This document shows, one piece after another, positions 17,849-29,074 of a DNA stretch of 64,000 nucleotides. The position numbers were made by a program, and so were the translations under genes. The stretch covers positions 62,001 to 126,000 of the forward strand of contig NZ_BONF01000005.1 of NCBI RefSeq assembly GCF_016862575.1, written 5' to 3'. The DNA comes from Catellatospora bangladeshensis. GTDB taxonomy: Bacteria; Actinomycetota; Actinomycetes; Mycobacteriales; Micromonosporaceae. The notes beneath the pieces are model-generated. The model was not told where the DNA came from and searched no databases. It saw only the letters and a list, made by a program, of their open reading frames with translations. Position 1 is the first letter of the stretch; each line of letters begins with the position of its first letter.

Positions 17849-19276
17849 TCACTGGGCCGGGCGGCCGACCTCGAACAGCCACTTCTGGAACAGGGTGTCC
17901 AGCTGCTGCCCGCTCACCCGCTCGGCCAGCGCGATGAACTCGGTGGTGGTCACATTGCCGTCGCGCTGCTCGCTGGCCCACGTCTTCAGGATCTCGAAGA
18001 ACTTCTCGTCGCCGACCTGCTTGCGCAGGGCGTGCAGGGTCATCCCGCCGCGCTCGTACACGCTGCCGGAGAAGATGTTGTCCGCGCCGGGCGCGCCGGG
18101 CGCGATGTCCCAGATCCGGCTGCCCGGGTCGTCGTAGCGGGAGTCGAACTCCTCCTGCACGGTGGACACGCCGAGCTTCTCGCCCCACAGCCACTGCGCG
18201 TACGTAGCGAAGCCCTCGTTGAGCCAGATGTGCTGCCAGGCCTGCACCGACACGCTGTCGCCGAACCACTGGTGGGCCAGCTCGTGCGCGACCACGATGG
18301 TGTTCGCGCCGCGGCTCCAGAACGCGTCGGAGTAGACCGGCCGGGTCTGCGTCTCCAGCGCGTAGCGCACCCGCTCGTCGTCGATCACGATGCCGCCGTA
18401 CGCGTCGAACGGGTACGGCCCGAAGTACTGCTCCAGGAAGTCGACGATCTCGGTGGTGCTCGCCATGGCCTTGTCGATCTCGCCCTTGGGCAGCGTCTCG
18501 GCGACCGCGGTGAGCACCGGCTTGCCCTTGTGCGTGCCCTCGACCAGCCGGTAGTCGCCGATCACGAAGGTGGCCAGGTAGGGCGCCATCGGCGAGGTGA
18601 CCCGCCACTTCCAGCTGGTCCACGCGCCCTGGGCGGTCCTGCCGTCGAGCAGCCCGTTGCTGATCGCCTCCAGCTGCGTGGGCACGGTCAGCTCGATGGT
18701 GTAGAGCGCCTTGTCCTTCGGGTGGTCGTTGACCGGGAACCAGGTCGTCGCCGACTCCGGCTCGCCCAGCGTGAACGCGCCGTCGTGCGTGGTCAGGAAG
18801 CCGGTGACGCCGAGGTCGGGTGCTTTGATCGCCTTCGGCACGCCGCCGTACGCCACCACGGCCACGAACTCCTTGCCGTTCGCCAGCGGCGCGCCGGGCG
18901 TGATGATCAGCTCGTCGCCGTCGCGGGTGGACGTCGCGGCGGCGCCGTCGACGGTGACCTTGTCCACGGTCAGCCCGTGCAGGTCCAGGTGGAACTTGGC
19001 CAGGTCCGCCTTCGCGGTCGCGGTGACCGTGGCGACGCCGGTGAGCTGGTCGCTCGCCGGGTCATACTTGATCTTCAGGTCGTACGCGGAGACGTCGTAG
19101 CCGCCGTTGCCGTACGTCGGGAAGTACGGATCGCCCGCGCCCGCGAGGTCCACCGGCAGCGGCACCGGGGCGGGGAAGCCCGCCGCACCGGTGAACAGCG
19201 GCCTGCTCGGCCCGCCGCATCCCGCCGCCAGCGCGGCCGACACCGCCGCCATCACGATCCACGCACGCCTGCCCAT
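17849..19276 (-). CDS. M1-family metallopeptidase lipoprotein
   Basis: About 475 residues. A lipoprotein signal (AALAAGC) anchors it outside the membrane. The zinc site is HELAHQWFGD with the third ligand in LNEGFATY, as in M1 aminopeptidases. The exopeptidase GAMEN-type segment is replaced by YGGIVIDDERVRYALE, which is usual in this secreted actinobacterial branch and makes classical aminopeptidase specificity uncertain. A later GGMTLHALR supplies the region where the catalytic Tyr is expected. I chose ATG 19276; GTG 19294 is six codons upstream. A hairpin lies just past its 5' side, separating it from guaB3. Confidence 0.9.
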   Translation of the reverse strand: MGRRAWIVMAAVSAALAAGCGGPSRPLFTGAAGFPAPVPLPVDLAGAGDPYFPTYGNGGYDVSAYDLKIKYDPASDQLTGVATVTATAKADLAKFHLDLHGLTVDKVTVDGAAATSTRDGDELIITPGAPLANGKEFVAVVAYGGVPKAIKAPDLGVTGFLTTHDGAFTLGEPESATTWFPVNDHPKDKALYTIELTVPTQLEAISNGLLDGRTAQGAWTSWKWRVTSPMAPYLATFVIGDYRLVEGTHKGKPVLTAVAETLPKGEIDKAMASTTEIVDFLEQYFGPYPFDAYGGIVIDDERVRYALETQTRPVYSDAFWSRGANTIVVAHELAHQWFGDSVSVQAWQHIWLNEGFATYAQWLWGEKLGVSTVQEEFDSRYDDPGSRIWDIAPGAPGADNIFSGSVYERGGMTLHALRKQVGDEKFFEILKTWASEQRDGNVTTTEFIALAERVSGQQLDTLFQKWLFEVGRPAQ

Positions 19277-19308
19277 GGGCTCCACCCTAACCACCCCTCA
19301 CATGATCA

Positions 19309-19348
19309 AAGCTCCCGCCATGCTGTTCTCACAGCAAGACGGGAGCTT
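19309..19348 (-). terminator. Terminator downstream of guaB3
   Basis: Outer stem AAGCTCCCG / CGGGAGCTT encloses a second perfect stem TGCTGT-TCTC-ACAGCA. It lies 16 bases past the guaB3 stop. The outer stem sequence is the same as in the terminator at 22647. Confidence 0.8.
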
Positions 19349-19364
19349 CGGTCGCGAACGGGGC

Positions 19365-20504
19365 TCAGCGGTCGAGCATCAGGCCGACCTTCTGGAACTC
19401 CTTCAGGTCGCGGTAGCCGCACTTGGCCATGGCCCGCTTGAGGCCGCCGAACAGGTTCAGCAGGCCGTCGGGGTCGGTGGCCGGGCCGAACAGCACCTGC
19501 TCCAGCGAGCCCAGCGGCTCCGGGGTCAGCCCGATCGAGCCGCGCGGCAGCTTCGGGTGGCTGGCCGACGGGTGCCACCACAGGCCGTTGCCGGGCATGC
19601 CCTCGGCCAGCGACAGCGGCGCGCCGAGCATGACCGCGTCCGCGCCGCAGCCCAGCGCCTTGGCGATGTCGCCCGACGTGTGCAGGTCGCCGTCGGCGAT
19701 GAGGTGCACGTACCGGCCGCCGGTCTCGTCCAGGTAGTCCCGCCGCGCCGCGGCCGCGTCGGCGATCGCGGTGGCCATCGGCACCCGGATGCCCAGCACG
19801 GTGTCCGTGGTGGTCAGGTGGTCCGCGCCGATGCCGACGATGACGCCGGCCGCGCCGGTGCGCATCAGGTGCAGCGCCGTCTGGTAGTTCGTGCAGCCGC
19901 CGACGATGACCGGCAGGTCCAGGTCGGCGATGAACTCCTTCAGGTTCAGCGGCTCGTCCACCGTGGAGACGTGCTCGGCGGAGACGAGGGTGCCCTGGAT
20001 GACCAGCAGGTCCACCCCGGAGTCCAGGATGACCGGCGCCAGCGCCAGGGTGTGCTGCGGCGAGACCCGGACCGCGACGGTGACGTTGCCGCCGCCGTCT
20101 GCGGCCATGGCGCGCATCTCGCGCACCCGCTCCGCGATCAGCTCCGGCTTGATCGGCTCGGCCGCGTAGAGCTGCTGCAGCCGGGCGGTCATGTTCTCCT
20201 CGTCGCCCGCCTCGGCCAGCGCCTCCAGCTGCTTGCGCGGGTCCTCGTAGCGGGTCCACAGGCCCTCGACGTTGAGCACGCCGAGGCCGCCGAGCCGGCC
20301 GAGCGCGACCGCCGAGGCCGGGCTCATCGTGGCGTCGGACGGGTGGGCCACGCACGGGATGCCGAACTTGTACGCGTCGAGCTGCCAGTTCGTCGAGACG
20401 TCGTCCACATCGCGGGTACGGCGGCTCGGCACGATCGCGATGTCATCCAGGTGGTAGCCGCGCTGCGCGGTCTTCCCCTGGCCTATCTCGACGATGTCAC
20501 GCAC
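19365..20504 (-). CDS. guaB3: GuaB3-family IMP dehydrogenase-related protein
   Basis: A 379-residue TIM-barrel protein of the actinobacterial GuaB3 family, without CBS domains. Diagnostic segments are GKTAQRGYHLDDIAIVPSRRT at the N-terminus (given here in part), VLNVEGLWTRYEDP, and the phosphate-binding DGDLHTSGDIAKALGCGADA. It lacks the GAICTTR catalytic-Cys loop of true IMP dehydrogenase: the equivalent region reads GTLVSAEHVST. Its exact activity in most actinobacteria is unresolved. The start is GTG 20504 with GAGAGGA upstream, and the gene follows guaB by 39 bases in the same operon. Confidence 0.93.
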   Translation of the reverse strand: MRDIVEIGQGKTAQRGYHLDDIAIVPSRRTRDVDDVSTNWQLDAYKFGIPCVAHPSDATMSPASAVALGRLGGLGVLNVEGLWTRYEDPRKQLEALAEAGDEENMTARLQQLYAAEPIKPELIAERVREMRAMAADGGGNVTVAVRVSPQHTLALAPVILDSGVDLLVIQGTLVSAEHVSTVDEPLNLKEFIADLDLPVIVGGCTNYQTALHLMRTGAAGVIVGIGADHLTTTDTVLGIRVPMATAIADAAAARRDYLDETGGRYVHLIADGDLHTSGDIAKALGCGADAVMLGAPLSLAEGMPGNGLWWHPSASHPKLPRGSIGLTPEPLGSLEQVLFGPATDPDGLLNLFGGLKRAMAKCGYRDLKEFQKVGLMLDR

Positions 20505-20543
20505 GGTTGGTCCTCTCCGAGGTTCGCTTCAGCATGGCAGAAC

Positions 20544-22142
<1,599 letters not shown>

Positions 22143-22247
22143 TCACTCGGGTGGCCCGCCCGGGGCACTCGACGGCATCGCGATCTGTCGCTGACGCGCG
22201 GGGGACTCATGCCCCCGCTGCCGCGCCGAGAGGACTAACGTGAAGGG

Positions 22248-22628
22248 GTGCAGCACGACGAGCCCATTGACCCCTTCCACGGGGACCCGACCGACCCCAC
22301 GGCGGGCCTCTCGGACCCCGAGGGCGACACGTACGGCGAGCTCTCCACGCAGGAGCGCGCCGACCTGCTCGCCGACCTCGCCGAGCTCGAGGTGTACCAG
22401 GTGCTGCTCTCTCCCAAGGGCATCCGGGGCCTGGTCGTGGACTGCGAGGACTGCCGCGAACCGCACTACTTCGACTGGGACCTGCTGCGCGGCAACCTGC
22501 GCCACCTGCTCGACTCGGGCCGCCCGCGGGTGCACGAGCCCGCCTACGACCCCGACCCCGACCACTACGTCACCTGGGAGTACGCGCGCGGCTACGCCGA
22601 CGCCGTCGACGACATGGTCGAGGAGTAA
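22248..22628 (+). CDS. DUF5319 conserved actinobacterial protein
   Basis: A 126-residue acidic protein (MQHDEPIDPFHGDP...) starting at GTG 22248. It has a central CEDCREPHYFDWD segment with a CxxC pair that could bind metal, and a Tyr/Asp-rich C-terminus (YVTWEYARGYADAVDDM). It matches the small actinobacterial family DUF5319 found divergent from guaB, as in M. tuberculosis (Rv3412). Function is unknown. In mycobacteria sigD and its anti-sigma factor follow; neither is present here. Confidence 0.85.
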   Translation: MQHDEPIDPFHGDPTDPTAGLSDPEGDTYGELSTQERADLLADLAELEVYQVLLSPKGIRGLVVDCEDCREPHYFDWDLLRGNLRHLLDSGRPRVHEPAYDPDPDHYVTWEYARGYADAVDDMVEE

Positions 22629-22646
22629 CCGCTCCCCACGGATGAC

Positions 22647-22690
22647 CGAAGCTCCCGCCACGCTGCCGGAACAGCCTGGCGGGAGCTTCG
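22647..22690. terminator. Bidirectional terminator between DUF5319 and the BldM-like gene
   Basis: Perfect 14-bp stem CGAAGCTCCCGCCA / TGGCGGGAGCTTCG with a 16-base loop, between two convergent genes. It shares its stem sequence with the guaB3 terminator at 19309. Confidence 0.85.
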
Positions 22691-22699
22691 TCCGTCAGG

Positions 22700-23479
22700 T
22701 CAGAAGACCAGGCCCGCCCGGAAACCGGCGGCCACCGCGTGGGCGCGGTCGCGCGCGCCCAGCTTGCGGAACAGGCGTCTGGCGTGCGTCTTCACGGTGT
22801 CCTCGGAGACGAACAGGTCCCGGCCGATCTCGGCGTTGCTCTGCCCGTCGGCCATGCCCCGCAGCACCTGCAGCTCCCGCTCGGTCAGCGTGACCGACCG
22901 GGCCGGGCGCACCGGCGGGGCCTCCCCCGCCTGATCACCACGCTGGACGGGCACCACCGCGGACGGCATTGCCGCGGCCGGGCGGTTCGCGTACGGCACG
23001 GACATCCCCGGACCGGCTGGCGGCATGGGCCGCCCCGGACCGGCGGGCGCCCTGGTCGCCCCGGCCATCACCCCGGCGACCGCCGGGCGGGCGGCGTCGG
23101 CGGTGCGCGCGGCGGGCCGGCTGACCAGCAGCAGGGCCTTGGCGGCGGTGCTCACCGGATCGGGCTCGGTGCCGCCGATGAGCCCCCGGGCCCCGGCGCG
23201 GATGGCGGCCTGCGCCGTCGCCGGCTCCTCCGGCCCGAACAGCAGCAGGACCGTATGCGGCACCGCGGCCATCACCTTCCGCGTGAATCCGACCGTGTCC
23301 GGTCGGGTCAGCGCCGTGTCCGCCAGCACGATCCCGGCCGGGAACGCGGCGAGCTGCGCTATGGCCTCAGCGGCGCTGGTCGCGGTACGTACGCCCGCGG
23401 CCACCCCCAGGCGCTCGGCGCACGAGGCGATGGTCGCGGCCGCCGCGGCGGTGCGGACGCAAACGAGGACGGTCTGCAC
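22700..23479 (-). CDS. BldM-like LuxR-type regulator with degenerate receiver
   Basis: A 259-residue regulator. The C-terminal helix-turn-helix (LTERELQVLRGMADGQSNAE then SEDTVKTHARRLFRKLGA and RAHAVAAGFRAGLVF) closely resembles Streptomyces BldM, and the position next to whiD and guaB matches bldM. The N-terminal receiver is atypical: it reads VQTVLVCVRTAAAAAT where an acidic pair is expected, and the switch Lys region is LIGGTEPD. An Asp remains in VLADTAL. A Pro/Ala-rich linker of about 65 residues separates the domains. I chose GTG 23479 because a GAGAGAGGGGG SD precedes it. It is probably phosphorylation-independent and developmental by synteny. Confidence 0.85.
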   Translation of the reverse strand: MQTVLVCVRTAAAAATIASCAERLGVAAGVRTATSAAEAIAQLAAFPAGIVLADTALTRPDTVGFTRKVMAAVPHTVLLLFGPEEPATAQAAIRAGARGLIGGTEPDPVSTAAKALLLVSRPAARTADAARPAVAGVMAGATRAPAGPGRPMPPAGPGMSVPYANRPAAAMPSAVVPVQRGDQAGEAPPVRPARSVTLTERELQVLRGMADGQSNAEIGRDLFVSEDTVKTHARRLFRKLGARDRAHAVAAGFRAGLVF

Positions 23480-23680
23480 GGTGATCCCCCTCTCTCCTGC
23501 GAAGAAGACCACGAGACACCCAGATCATTACGCACTTTCCGGGGATTCCGTCGAAAACTCAGTCCAGCTCTACCTGATCATCCACTGGATGGCGACAAGT
23601 GGACGTACATGGCGTAACGTGCTGACGTTGTCCTAAATCTCTTCGCTTGACCCCAAGCCTCCCATCCCCTAGGAGGTCAC

Positions 23681-24046
23681 ATGGCTCACTTCCGCAGACT
23701 TCCCGGTCCGATAGCCGACGTTTGGGACTGGCAGCACCACGGCGCGTGCAAAGGCCGTGACAGCCTGCAGTTTTTCCACCCCGATGGTGAGAGAGGCTCA
23801 TCTAGGGGCCGCCGCGAGAATGCGGCGAAACAGGTGTGCGGGCGGTGCCCGGTCCGCGCCGAGTGCGCCGCGCACGCCCTCCTCACCCGCGAGCCGTACG
23901 GCGTCTGGGGCGGTTTCACCGAGCACGAGCGGCACCGCCTCCTCCAGATCGGCTGGCGCGACGTCGCCGACCGCCGCGGTGACCGCGTGGACGTGCAGCG
24001 GCTCGAATCCCGCCTGTCCGCCTCGGTCAGCGCACCTGCACGCTGA
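23681..24046 (+). CDS. whiD: WhiB-family iron-sulfur regulator, WhiD/WhiB3 type
   Basis: A 121-residue WhiB protein. Four cysteines (Cys23, Cys53, Cys56, Cys62, the last three as CGRCPVRAEC) hold a [4Fe-4S] cluster, and GVWGG (residues 74-78) is the family turn that contacts the primary sigma factor. The location between a BldM-like gene and groEL matches whiD in Streptomyces and whiB3 in mycobacteria. Such proteins sense redox or nitric oxide and control late development. The SD is TAGGAGG six bases before the ATG. The 3' end overlaps the convergent molybdoprotein gene by 20 bases. Confidence 0.93.
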   Translation: MAHFRRLPGPIADVWDWQHHGACKGRDSLQFFHPDGERGSSRGRRENAAKQVCGRCPVRAECAAHALLTREPYGVWGGFTEHERHRLLQIGWRDVADRRGDRVDVQRLESRLSASVSAPAR

Positions 24047-25568
24047 TCGTGTGCCAGCCCGTCGCCCCGTCCGGGAACGGATCGAGGCGCGTCTCCGGCT
24101 GCACCTGACCGGTGCTGTCGGCGGCGCGCACCGCCAGCGTGTGCGGGCCCGGCGTGGCGTCCCACCGGAAGGTCCACTGCCGCCAGGTGTCCGGTGACAC
24201 CGTGCCCGCCGGGTCGGCGGGCTGCCACGGGCCGTCGTCGACGCGTACCTCCACCGCGGTGACCCCGCGGTGCTGCGCCCAGGCGACCCCGGCCACCACG
24301 ACCGTGCCCGCGTCGACCGTGCCCCCGTCGCGGGGCGTGTCGATGCGGGACTCGGTCTTGATCGGGCCCTGCGCCGCCCAGCCCCGGCGCACCCAGTACG
24401 CGTCGAAGTCGGCGAAGGAGGACAGCTCCAGCTCGGTGACCCACTTGGTGGCGCTGACGTAGCCGTACAGGCCCGGCACCACCATCCGTACCGGGAAGCC
24501 GTGCTCGACCGGCAGCGGCTCGCCGTTCATCGCGACGGCGAGCATCGCGTCGCGCCCGTCGCGCAGCGCCGCGGTCGGCGTGCCACAGGTCCAGCCGTCC
24601 GCCGAGCGGCTCACCACCTGGTCCGCGCCGTCCAGCGGCCCGGCCTCGTCCAGCAGGTCCTTCAGCGGCACGCCCAGCCAGCGCGCGTTGCCGATCAGGT
24701 CCCCACCCACCTCGTTGGAGACGCACGCCAGCGTCACGTACCGCTCGATCATCGGACGGGCCAGCAGCTGCTCGTAGGTGAGCGTCAACGGCCGGGCCAC
24801 CCGCCCGTGGATGCGCAGCTGCCACGTCGCCGGGTCCACCTGCGGCACCACCAGCGCGGTGTCGATGCGGTAGAAGGTGTCGTTCGGGGTCACGAACTCG
24901 GAGAGCCCGTTGACCGGCGGGTCCACCGTGCCCGGCAGCGGCGGTGCCGGGCTGGCCGGGGCGGGCAGCTTGATCTCCCCGCGCGCCTGCTGCACGCCCT
25001 GGCGCGCGGCCAGCGTCCGGCCGAGGAAGCCCACCACGGCCGCCGCCCCGAACCCGGCCACGCTCAACCGCAGGAACCGCCGCCGCCCGGCCTCCAGAGC
25101 CTTCGGGTCCTCGATCACCGGTGCTTCACCGGCACCCTCCGCGGCAGTCGCCGCGCGGAGCAGCAGGCGCAGCACGGCGACGGCGGCGGCCGCGCCGAGC
25201 AGCGACGGCAGCACCGCCGCCGGGCCCGCGTTCGGGCGGGTGACCGCGGCGGCTGCGCCGACCAGGCCGAACAGGGCGATCCCGGCCACGCCCCAGCGGA
25301 AGTCCCGGCGCGCCGCCAGGCCGACCAGCGCCGCGAACACCGCCAGCAGCAGGGCCGTCCCGATCAGCAGGGCGATCTTGTCGTACACCCCGAACAGGCT
25401 GATCGCGAAGGCCTTCACCGGCTCCGGGACGGCGTCCACCACCACGCCGCCCACCGCGATCAACGGGGCACTGCGCGGCCCCGTCCATACCGCGACCAGC
25501 TCACCCAGGCCCACCGCCACCGCGGCGGCGGCGAGCCCCGCCACGACCGCACGTCTCCGACTCACCAC
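24027..25568 (-). CDS. Membrane-anchored sulfite-oxidase-like molybdopterin protein
   Basis: A 513-residue protein. The first roughly 170 residues contain about four membrane helices (KIALLIGTALLLAVFAALVG and others). The remainder is an oxidoreductase molybdopterin domain with the molybdenum-ligand Cys in VTLACVSNEVGG, and a C-terminal Mo-cofactor dimerisation domain (ESRIDTPRDGG...WRQWTFRWD). It should transfer electrons at the outer membrane face; the substrate is unknown, and it may be a sulfoxide or sulfite-type activity. The start is GTG 25568. The convergent 20-base overlap with whiD means each transcript runs antisense to the other's 3' end. Confidence 0.9.
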   Translation of the reverse strand: MVSRRRAVVAGLAAAAVAVGLGELVAVWTGPRSAPLIAVGGVVVDAVPEPVKAFAISLFGVYDKIALLIGTALLLAVFAALVGLAARRDFRWGVAGIALFGLVGAAAAVTRPNAGPAAVLPSLLGAAAAVAVLRLLLRAATAAEGAGEAPVIEDPKALEAGRRRFLRLSVAGFGAAAVVGFLGRTLAARQGVQQARGEIKLPAPASPAPPLPGTVDPPVNGLSEFVTPNDTFYRIDTALVVPQVDPATWQLRIHGRVARPLTLTYEQLLARPMIERYVTLACVSNEVGGDLIGNARWLGVPLKDLLDEAGPLDGADQVVSRSADGWTCGTPTAALRDGRDAMLAVAMNGEPLPVEHGFPVRMVVPGLYGYVSATKWVTELELSSFADFDAYWVRRGWAAQGPIKTESRIDTPRDGGTVDAGTVVVAGVAWAQHRGVTAVEVRVDDGPWQPADPAGTVSPDTWRQWTFRWDATPGPHTLAVRAADSTGQVQPETRLDPFPDGATGWHTISVQVR

Positions 25569-25656
25569 GCCTGCCAGTCTGCGCCCCGCGCCCCGCCCCA
25601 GACCATGCCCGAACGCCTTACCGATCCCTTACCGACCCCGTCGCCCCTGCGGGCCG

Positions 25657-25719
25657 CCAGTTTCGGGGAAAGTGCAGCCGTCCCGCCACCCGAAGCTGCA
25701 GTTTCCCCGAAACTGCAGC
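25657..25719. repeat. Palindromic intergenic repeat, family 2, copy A
   Basis: Two inverted modules: CAGTTTCGGGGAAAGTGCAG on the left and GCAGTTTCCCCGAAACTGC on the right. Each module is itself a short hairpin (GCAGTTTC ... GAAACTGC around three bases). Other copies lie at 46510 and 47564. Confidence 0.85.
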
Positions 25720-25777
25720 CGGCCCAGCCGGCCCAGCCGGGGCCCGGCCGGCCAGCGCGGGACGGGCGGGGCGCCGG

Positions 25778-26674
25778 TCAGGTGAGGGGGATGGTGACGG
25801 CGATGTTGGGGGGTGCGTCGAAGCTGCCGTGGATGACGCTGAAGGACAGGCGCACCTCGGTCACCTCGGGTCCGAGGACGCCGTCGAACACGATGGTGCC
25901 GGTCGCCTCACCGTCGGCGGGCACGGTCTGCGGCCAGTCGCCCGCGGCCGGGTCCGGCTGGAGCGTCCGGCCCGGGGCGGTGAGCTGGGCACGGCCGAAC
26001 ACGGGCAGCGTCAGCGCGTCCCCGCCGCTGTTCACCCCACGGATCTTGACCTTGGTGGCCTGGCTGGTGACCTCGACGCTCAGCACGGTGATGGTGAGCG
26101 GCCCGCCCGTCTCGGAGACCTCCTCCGCCAGCCGCTCCTGCCCGGTCTCCTGGCCCTTCTTGATCCACGGCGGGGTGGCGAACTCGTTCAGCTGCTGCAC
26201 GGCGGCCTGCATCGCGGTGGTCGCCAGGTAGCCGCCGCCCGCGCACAGGCCGAGCAGCAGCACGGCGGTCAGCACCAGCCCGGCTCCGCCGCGCCGGGGA
26301 GGCGTCGCGCCGCTCGCCGGACGGGCCGCTGCCGCGCCGGCCGGGTAGCCGCCGTGAACGCCGCCGGGAGCCGGTGTCCCGCCGTACCCCACAGGTGCCG
26401 GACCGCCGTGGCCCGGGGTGCCGCCACCGCCGGGCGTCGCCGGATAGGCGCCGACCGCCGCCGGTGTGGCGCTCTTGCCGGCGTTGCTCTTGGCGAGGTC
26501 GATGGCGCCCAGCAGCAGCGCCACGAGCAGGCCGACACCGCCCGAGATGAGCAGCGCCTTGGACCTGCTGACCTCGGCCGCGGTCAGGTAGTCGGTCAGC
26601 CCCGTGCCCAGGGTCGCCACTACGTAGGCGAGCCCCACGAAGCCGAAGTACCGCACGAGCCCGCGCCCTGTCAT
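25778..26674 (-). CDS. Membrane protein with extracellular DUF4352-like domain
   Basis: About 298 residues from ATG 26674 (MTGRGLVRYFGFVGLAYVVA); GTG 26710 would add 12. Two N-terminal membrane helices are followed by a Gly/Pro/Ala-rich cytoplasmic linker (TPGGGGTPGHGGPAPVGYGG), a third helix (AGLVLTAVLLLGLCAGGGYL), and an outside domain. That domain is beta-rich (LTITVLSVEVTSQATKVKIR, FDGVLGPEVTEVRLSF), like DUF4352/immunoglobulin-type lipoprotein domains. I do not recognise a defined function. It lies downstream of groEL beyond a terminator, so it probably has its own promoter. Confidence 0.75.
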   Translation of the reverse strand: MTGRGLVRYFGFVGLAYVVATLGTGLTDYLTAAEVSRSKALLISGGVGLLVALLLGAIDLAKSNAGKSATPAAVGAYPATPGGGGTPGHGGPAPVGYGGTPAPGGVHGGYPAGAAAARPASGATPPRRGGAGLVLTAVLLLGLCAGGGYLATTAMQAAVQQLNEFATPPWIKKGQETGQERLAEEVSETGGPLTITVLSVEVTSQATKVKIRGVNSGGDALTLPVFGRAQLTAPGRTLQPDPAAGDWPQTVPADGEATGTIVFDGVLGPEVTEVRLSFSVIHGSFDAPPNIAVTIPLT

Positions 26675-26723
26675 GGCAGGGACCTTATCGACGGGCGCCG
26701 TCGTCACCAACGACGGAAAGACG

Positions 26724-26757
26724 ACAGCGGGCCCCGGCCGGAGCCGGGACCCGCTGT
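26724..26757 (-). terminator. Terminator downstream of groEL
   Basis: Stem ACAGCGGG-C-CCCGGC / GCCGGG-A-CCCGCTGT with one mismatch and a 4-base loop, 18 bases past the groEL stop. Likely end of the groES-groEL transcript. Confidence 0.75.
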
Positions 26758-26775
26758 GCGGTCAGCCGTACGGGC

Positions 26776-28437
<1,662 letters not shown>

Positions 28438-28447
28438 TTAAACGTCA

Positions 28448-28487
28448 CGATGCCCCGGCTCGCCCGTGAGGGCGGGCCGGGGCATCG
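28448..28487 (-). promoter_or_regulatory. Intercistronic hairpin between groES and groEL
   Basis: An 18-bp stem beginning CGATGCCCCGGC with a single G-T wobble and a GTGA loop, filling most of the groES-groEL gap. It may favour extra GroES or mark an RNA-processing point. Confidence 0.75.
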
Positions 28488-28493
28488 CACAGA

Positions 28494-28802
28494 TCACTTC
28501 TCGACGACCGCGAGGACGTCGCGGGCGGAGAGCAGCAGGTACTCCTCGCCGGCGTACTTGACCTCGGTGCCGCCGTACTTCGAGTAGATGACCTTGTCAC
28601 CCACCTTGACGTCGACCGGGATGCGGTTGCCCTTGTCGTCGACGCGGCCCGGACCGACCGCCAGGACGGTGCCCTCCTGCGGCTTCTCCTTGGCGGTGTC
28701 GGGGATCACGAGGCCCGACGCGGTGGTGGTCTCAGCCTCGTTCGCCTGGACCAGGATCCGGTCCTCGAGCGGCTTGATCGCAACCTTCGTCGCGGTAGTC
28801 AC
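28494..28802 (-). CDS. groES: Co-chaperonin GroES
   Basis: A 102-residue 10-kDa chaperonin ([18 protein letters not shown]...[11 protein letters not shown]). The mobile loop ([20 protein letters not shown]) and the roof segment are complete. I place the start at GTG 28802, eight bases after AGGAGG; an ATG two codons upstream is only two bases from the same SD. The open frame further upstream overlaps the heat-shock operators and is not coding. It caps the GroEL ring. Expression is very likely controlled by HrcA at the two CIRCE-like sites upstream. Confidence 0.97.
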   Translation of the reverse strand: MTTATKVAIKPLEDRILVQANEAETTTASGLVIPDTAKEKPQEGTVLAVGPGRVDDKGNRIPVDVKVGDKVIYSKYGGTEVKYAGEEYLLLSARDVLAVVEK

Positions 28803-28929
28803 GAGCATACCCTCCTGGGGTATAGCCCCAGGTCCCGCGGCACGAGACCCAGGTGTTGTCTTCTGGTCGAGTAGGCCGCCCGGTGCGGCGCCGTCGTCGC
28901 GGGTGTCGGCGTCGCCGGGCGGTCGTGCG

Positions 28930-28956
28930 TTAGCACTCTGCATGGCAGGGTGCTAA
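28930..28956. promoter_or_regulatory. CIRCE operator 1 (HrcA site) upstream of groES
   Basis: TTAGCACTC, nine bases, GGGTGCTAA: the CIRCE consensus with one mismatch. It lies downstream of the -10 box of the groES promoter, where a bound HrcA repressor would block transcription. Confidence 0.92.
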
Positions 28957-28961
28957 CTCGA

Positions 28962-28990
28962 ACATTATGCCGGACCTAGCACTCAGTCAA
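28962..28990 (-). promoter_or_regulatory. groES-groEL promoter (-35 TTGACT, -10 TAATGT)
   Basis: On the minus strand TTGACT is separated from TAATGT by exactly 17 bases, an excellent vegetative-type promoter. CIRCE 2 overlaps the -35 and spacer and CIRCE 1 lies just downstream of the -10. Confidence 0.8.
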
Positions 28991-29002
28991 GGAGAGTGCC
29001 AG
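28976..29002. promoter_or_regulatory. CIRCE operator 2 (HrcA site) upstream of groES
   Basis: CTAGCACTC, nine bases, GAGTGCCAG: a CIRCE site with both outer ends degenerate. Its centre is 46 bases from the centre of operator 1. It spans the -35 box of the groES promoter. Confidence 0.85.
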
Positions 29003-29074
29003 CCGCCACTCAGTGAATTTATCCGATTCACCCTGGTGTCCGGCGCGCCCGGGAGGCGCTGCGAGAATCAGCCC

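Noticed and set aside
28803-28943. A longer GroES with a 45-residue N-terminal extension
   Set aside because: The extra frame covers the CIRCE operator and leader, and a perfectly spaced SD supports GTG 28802.
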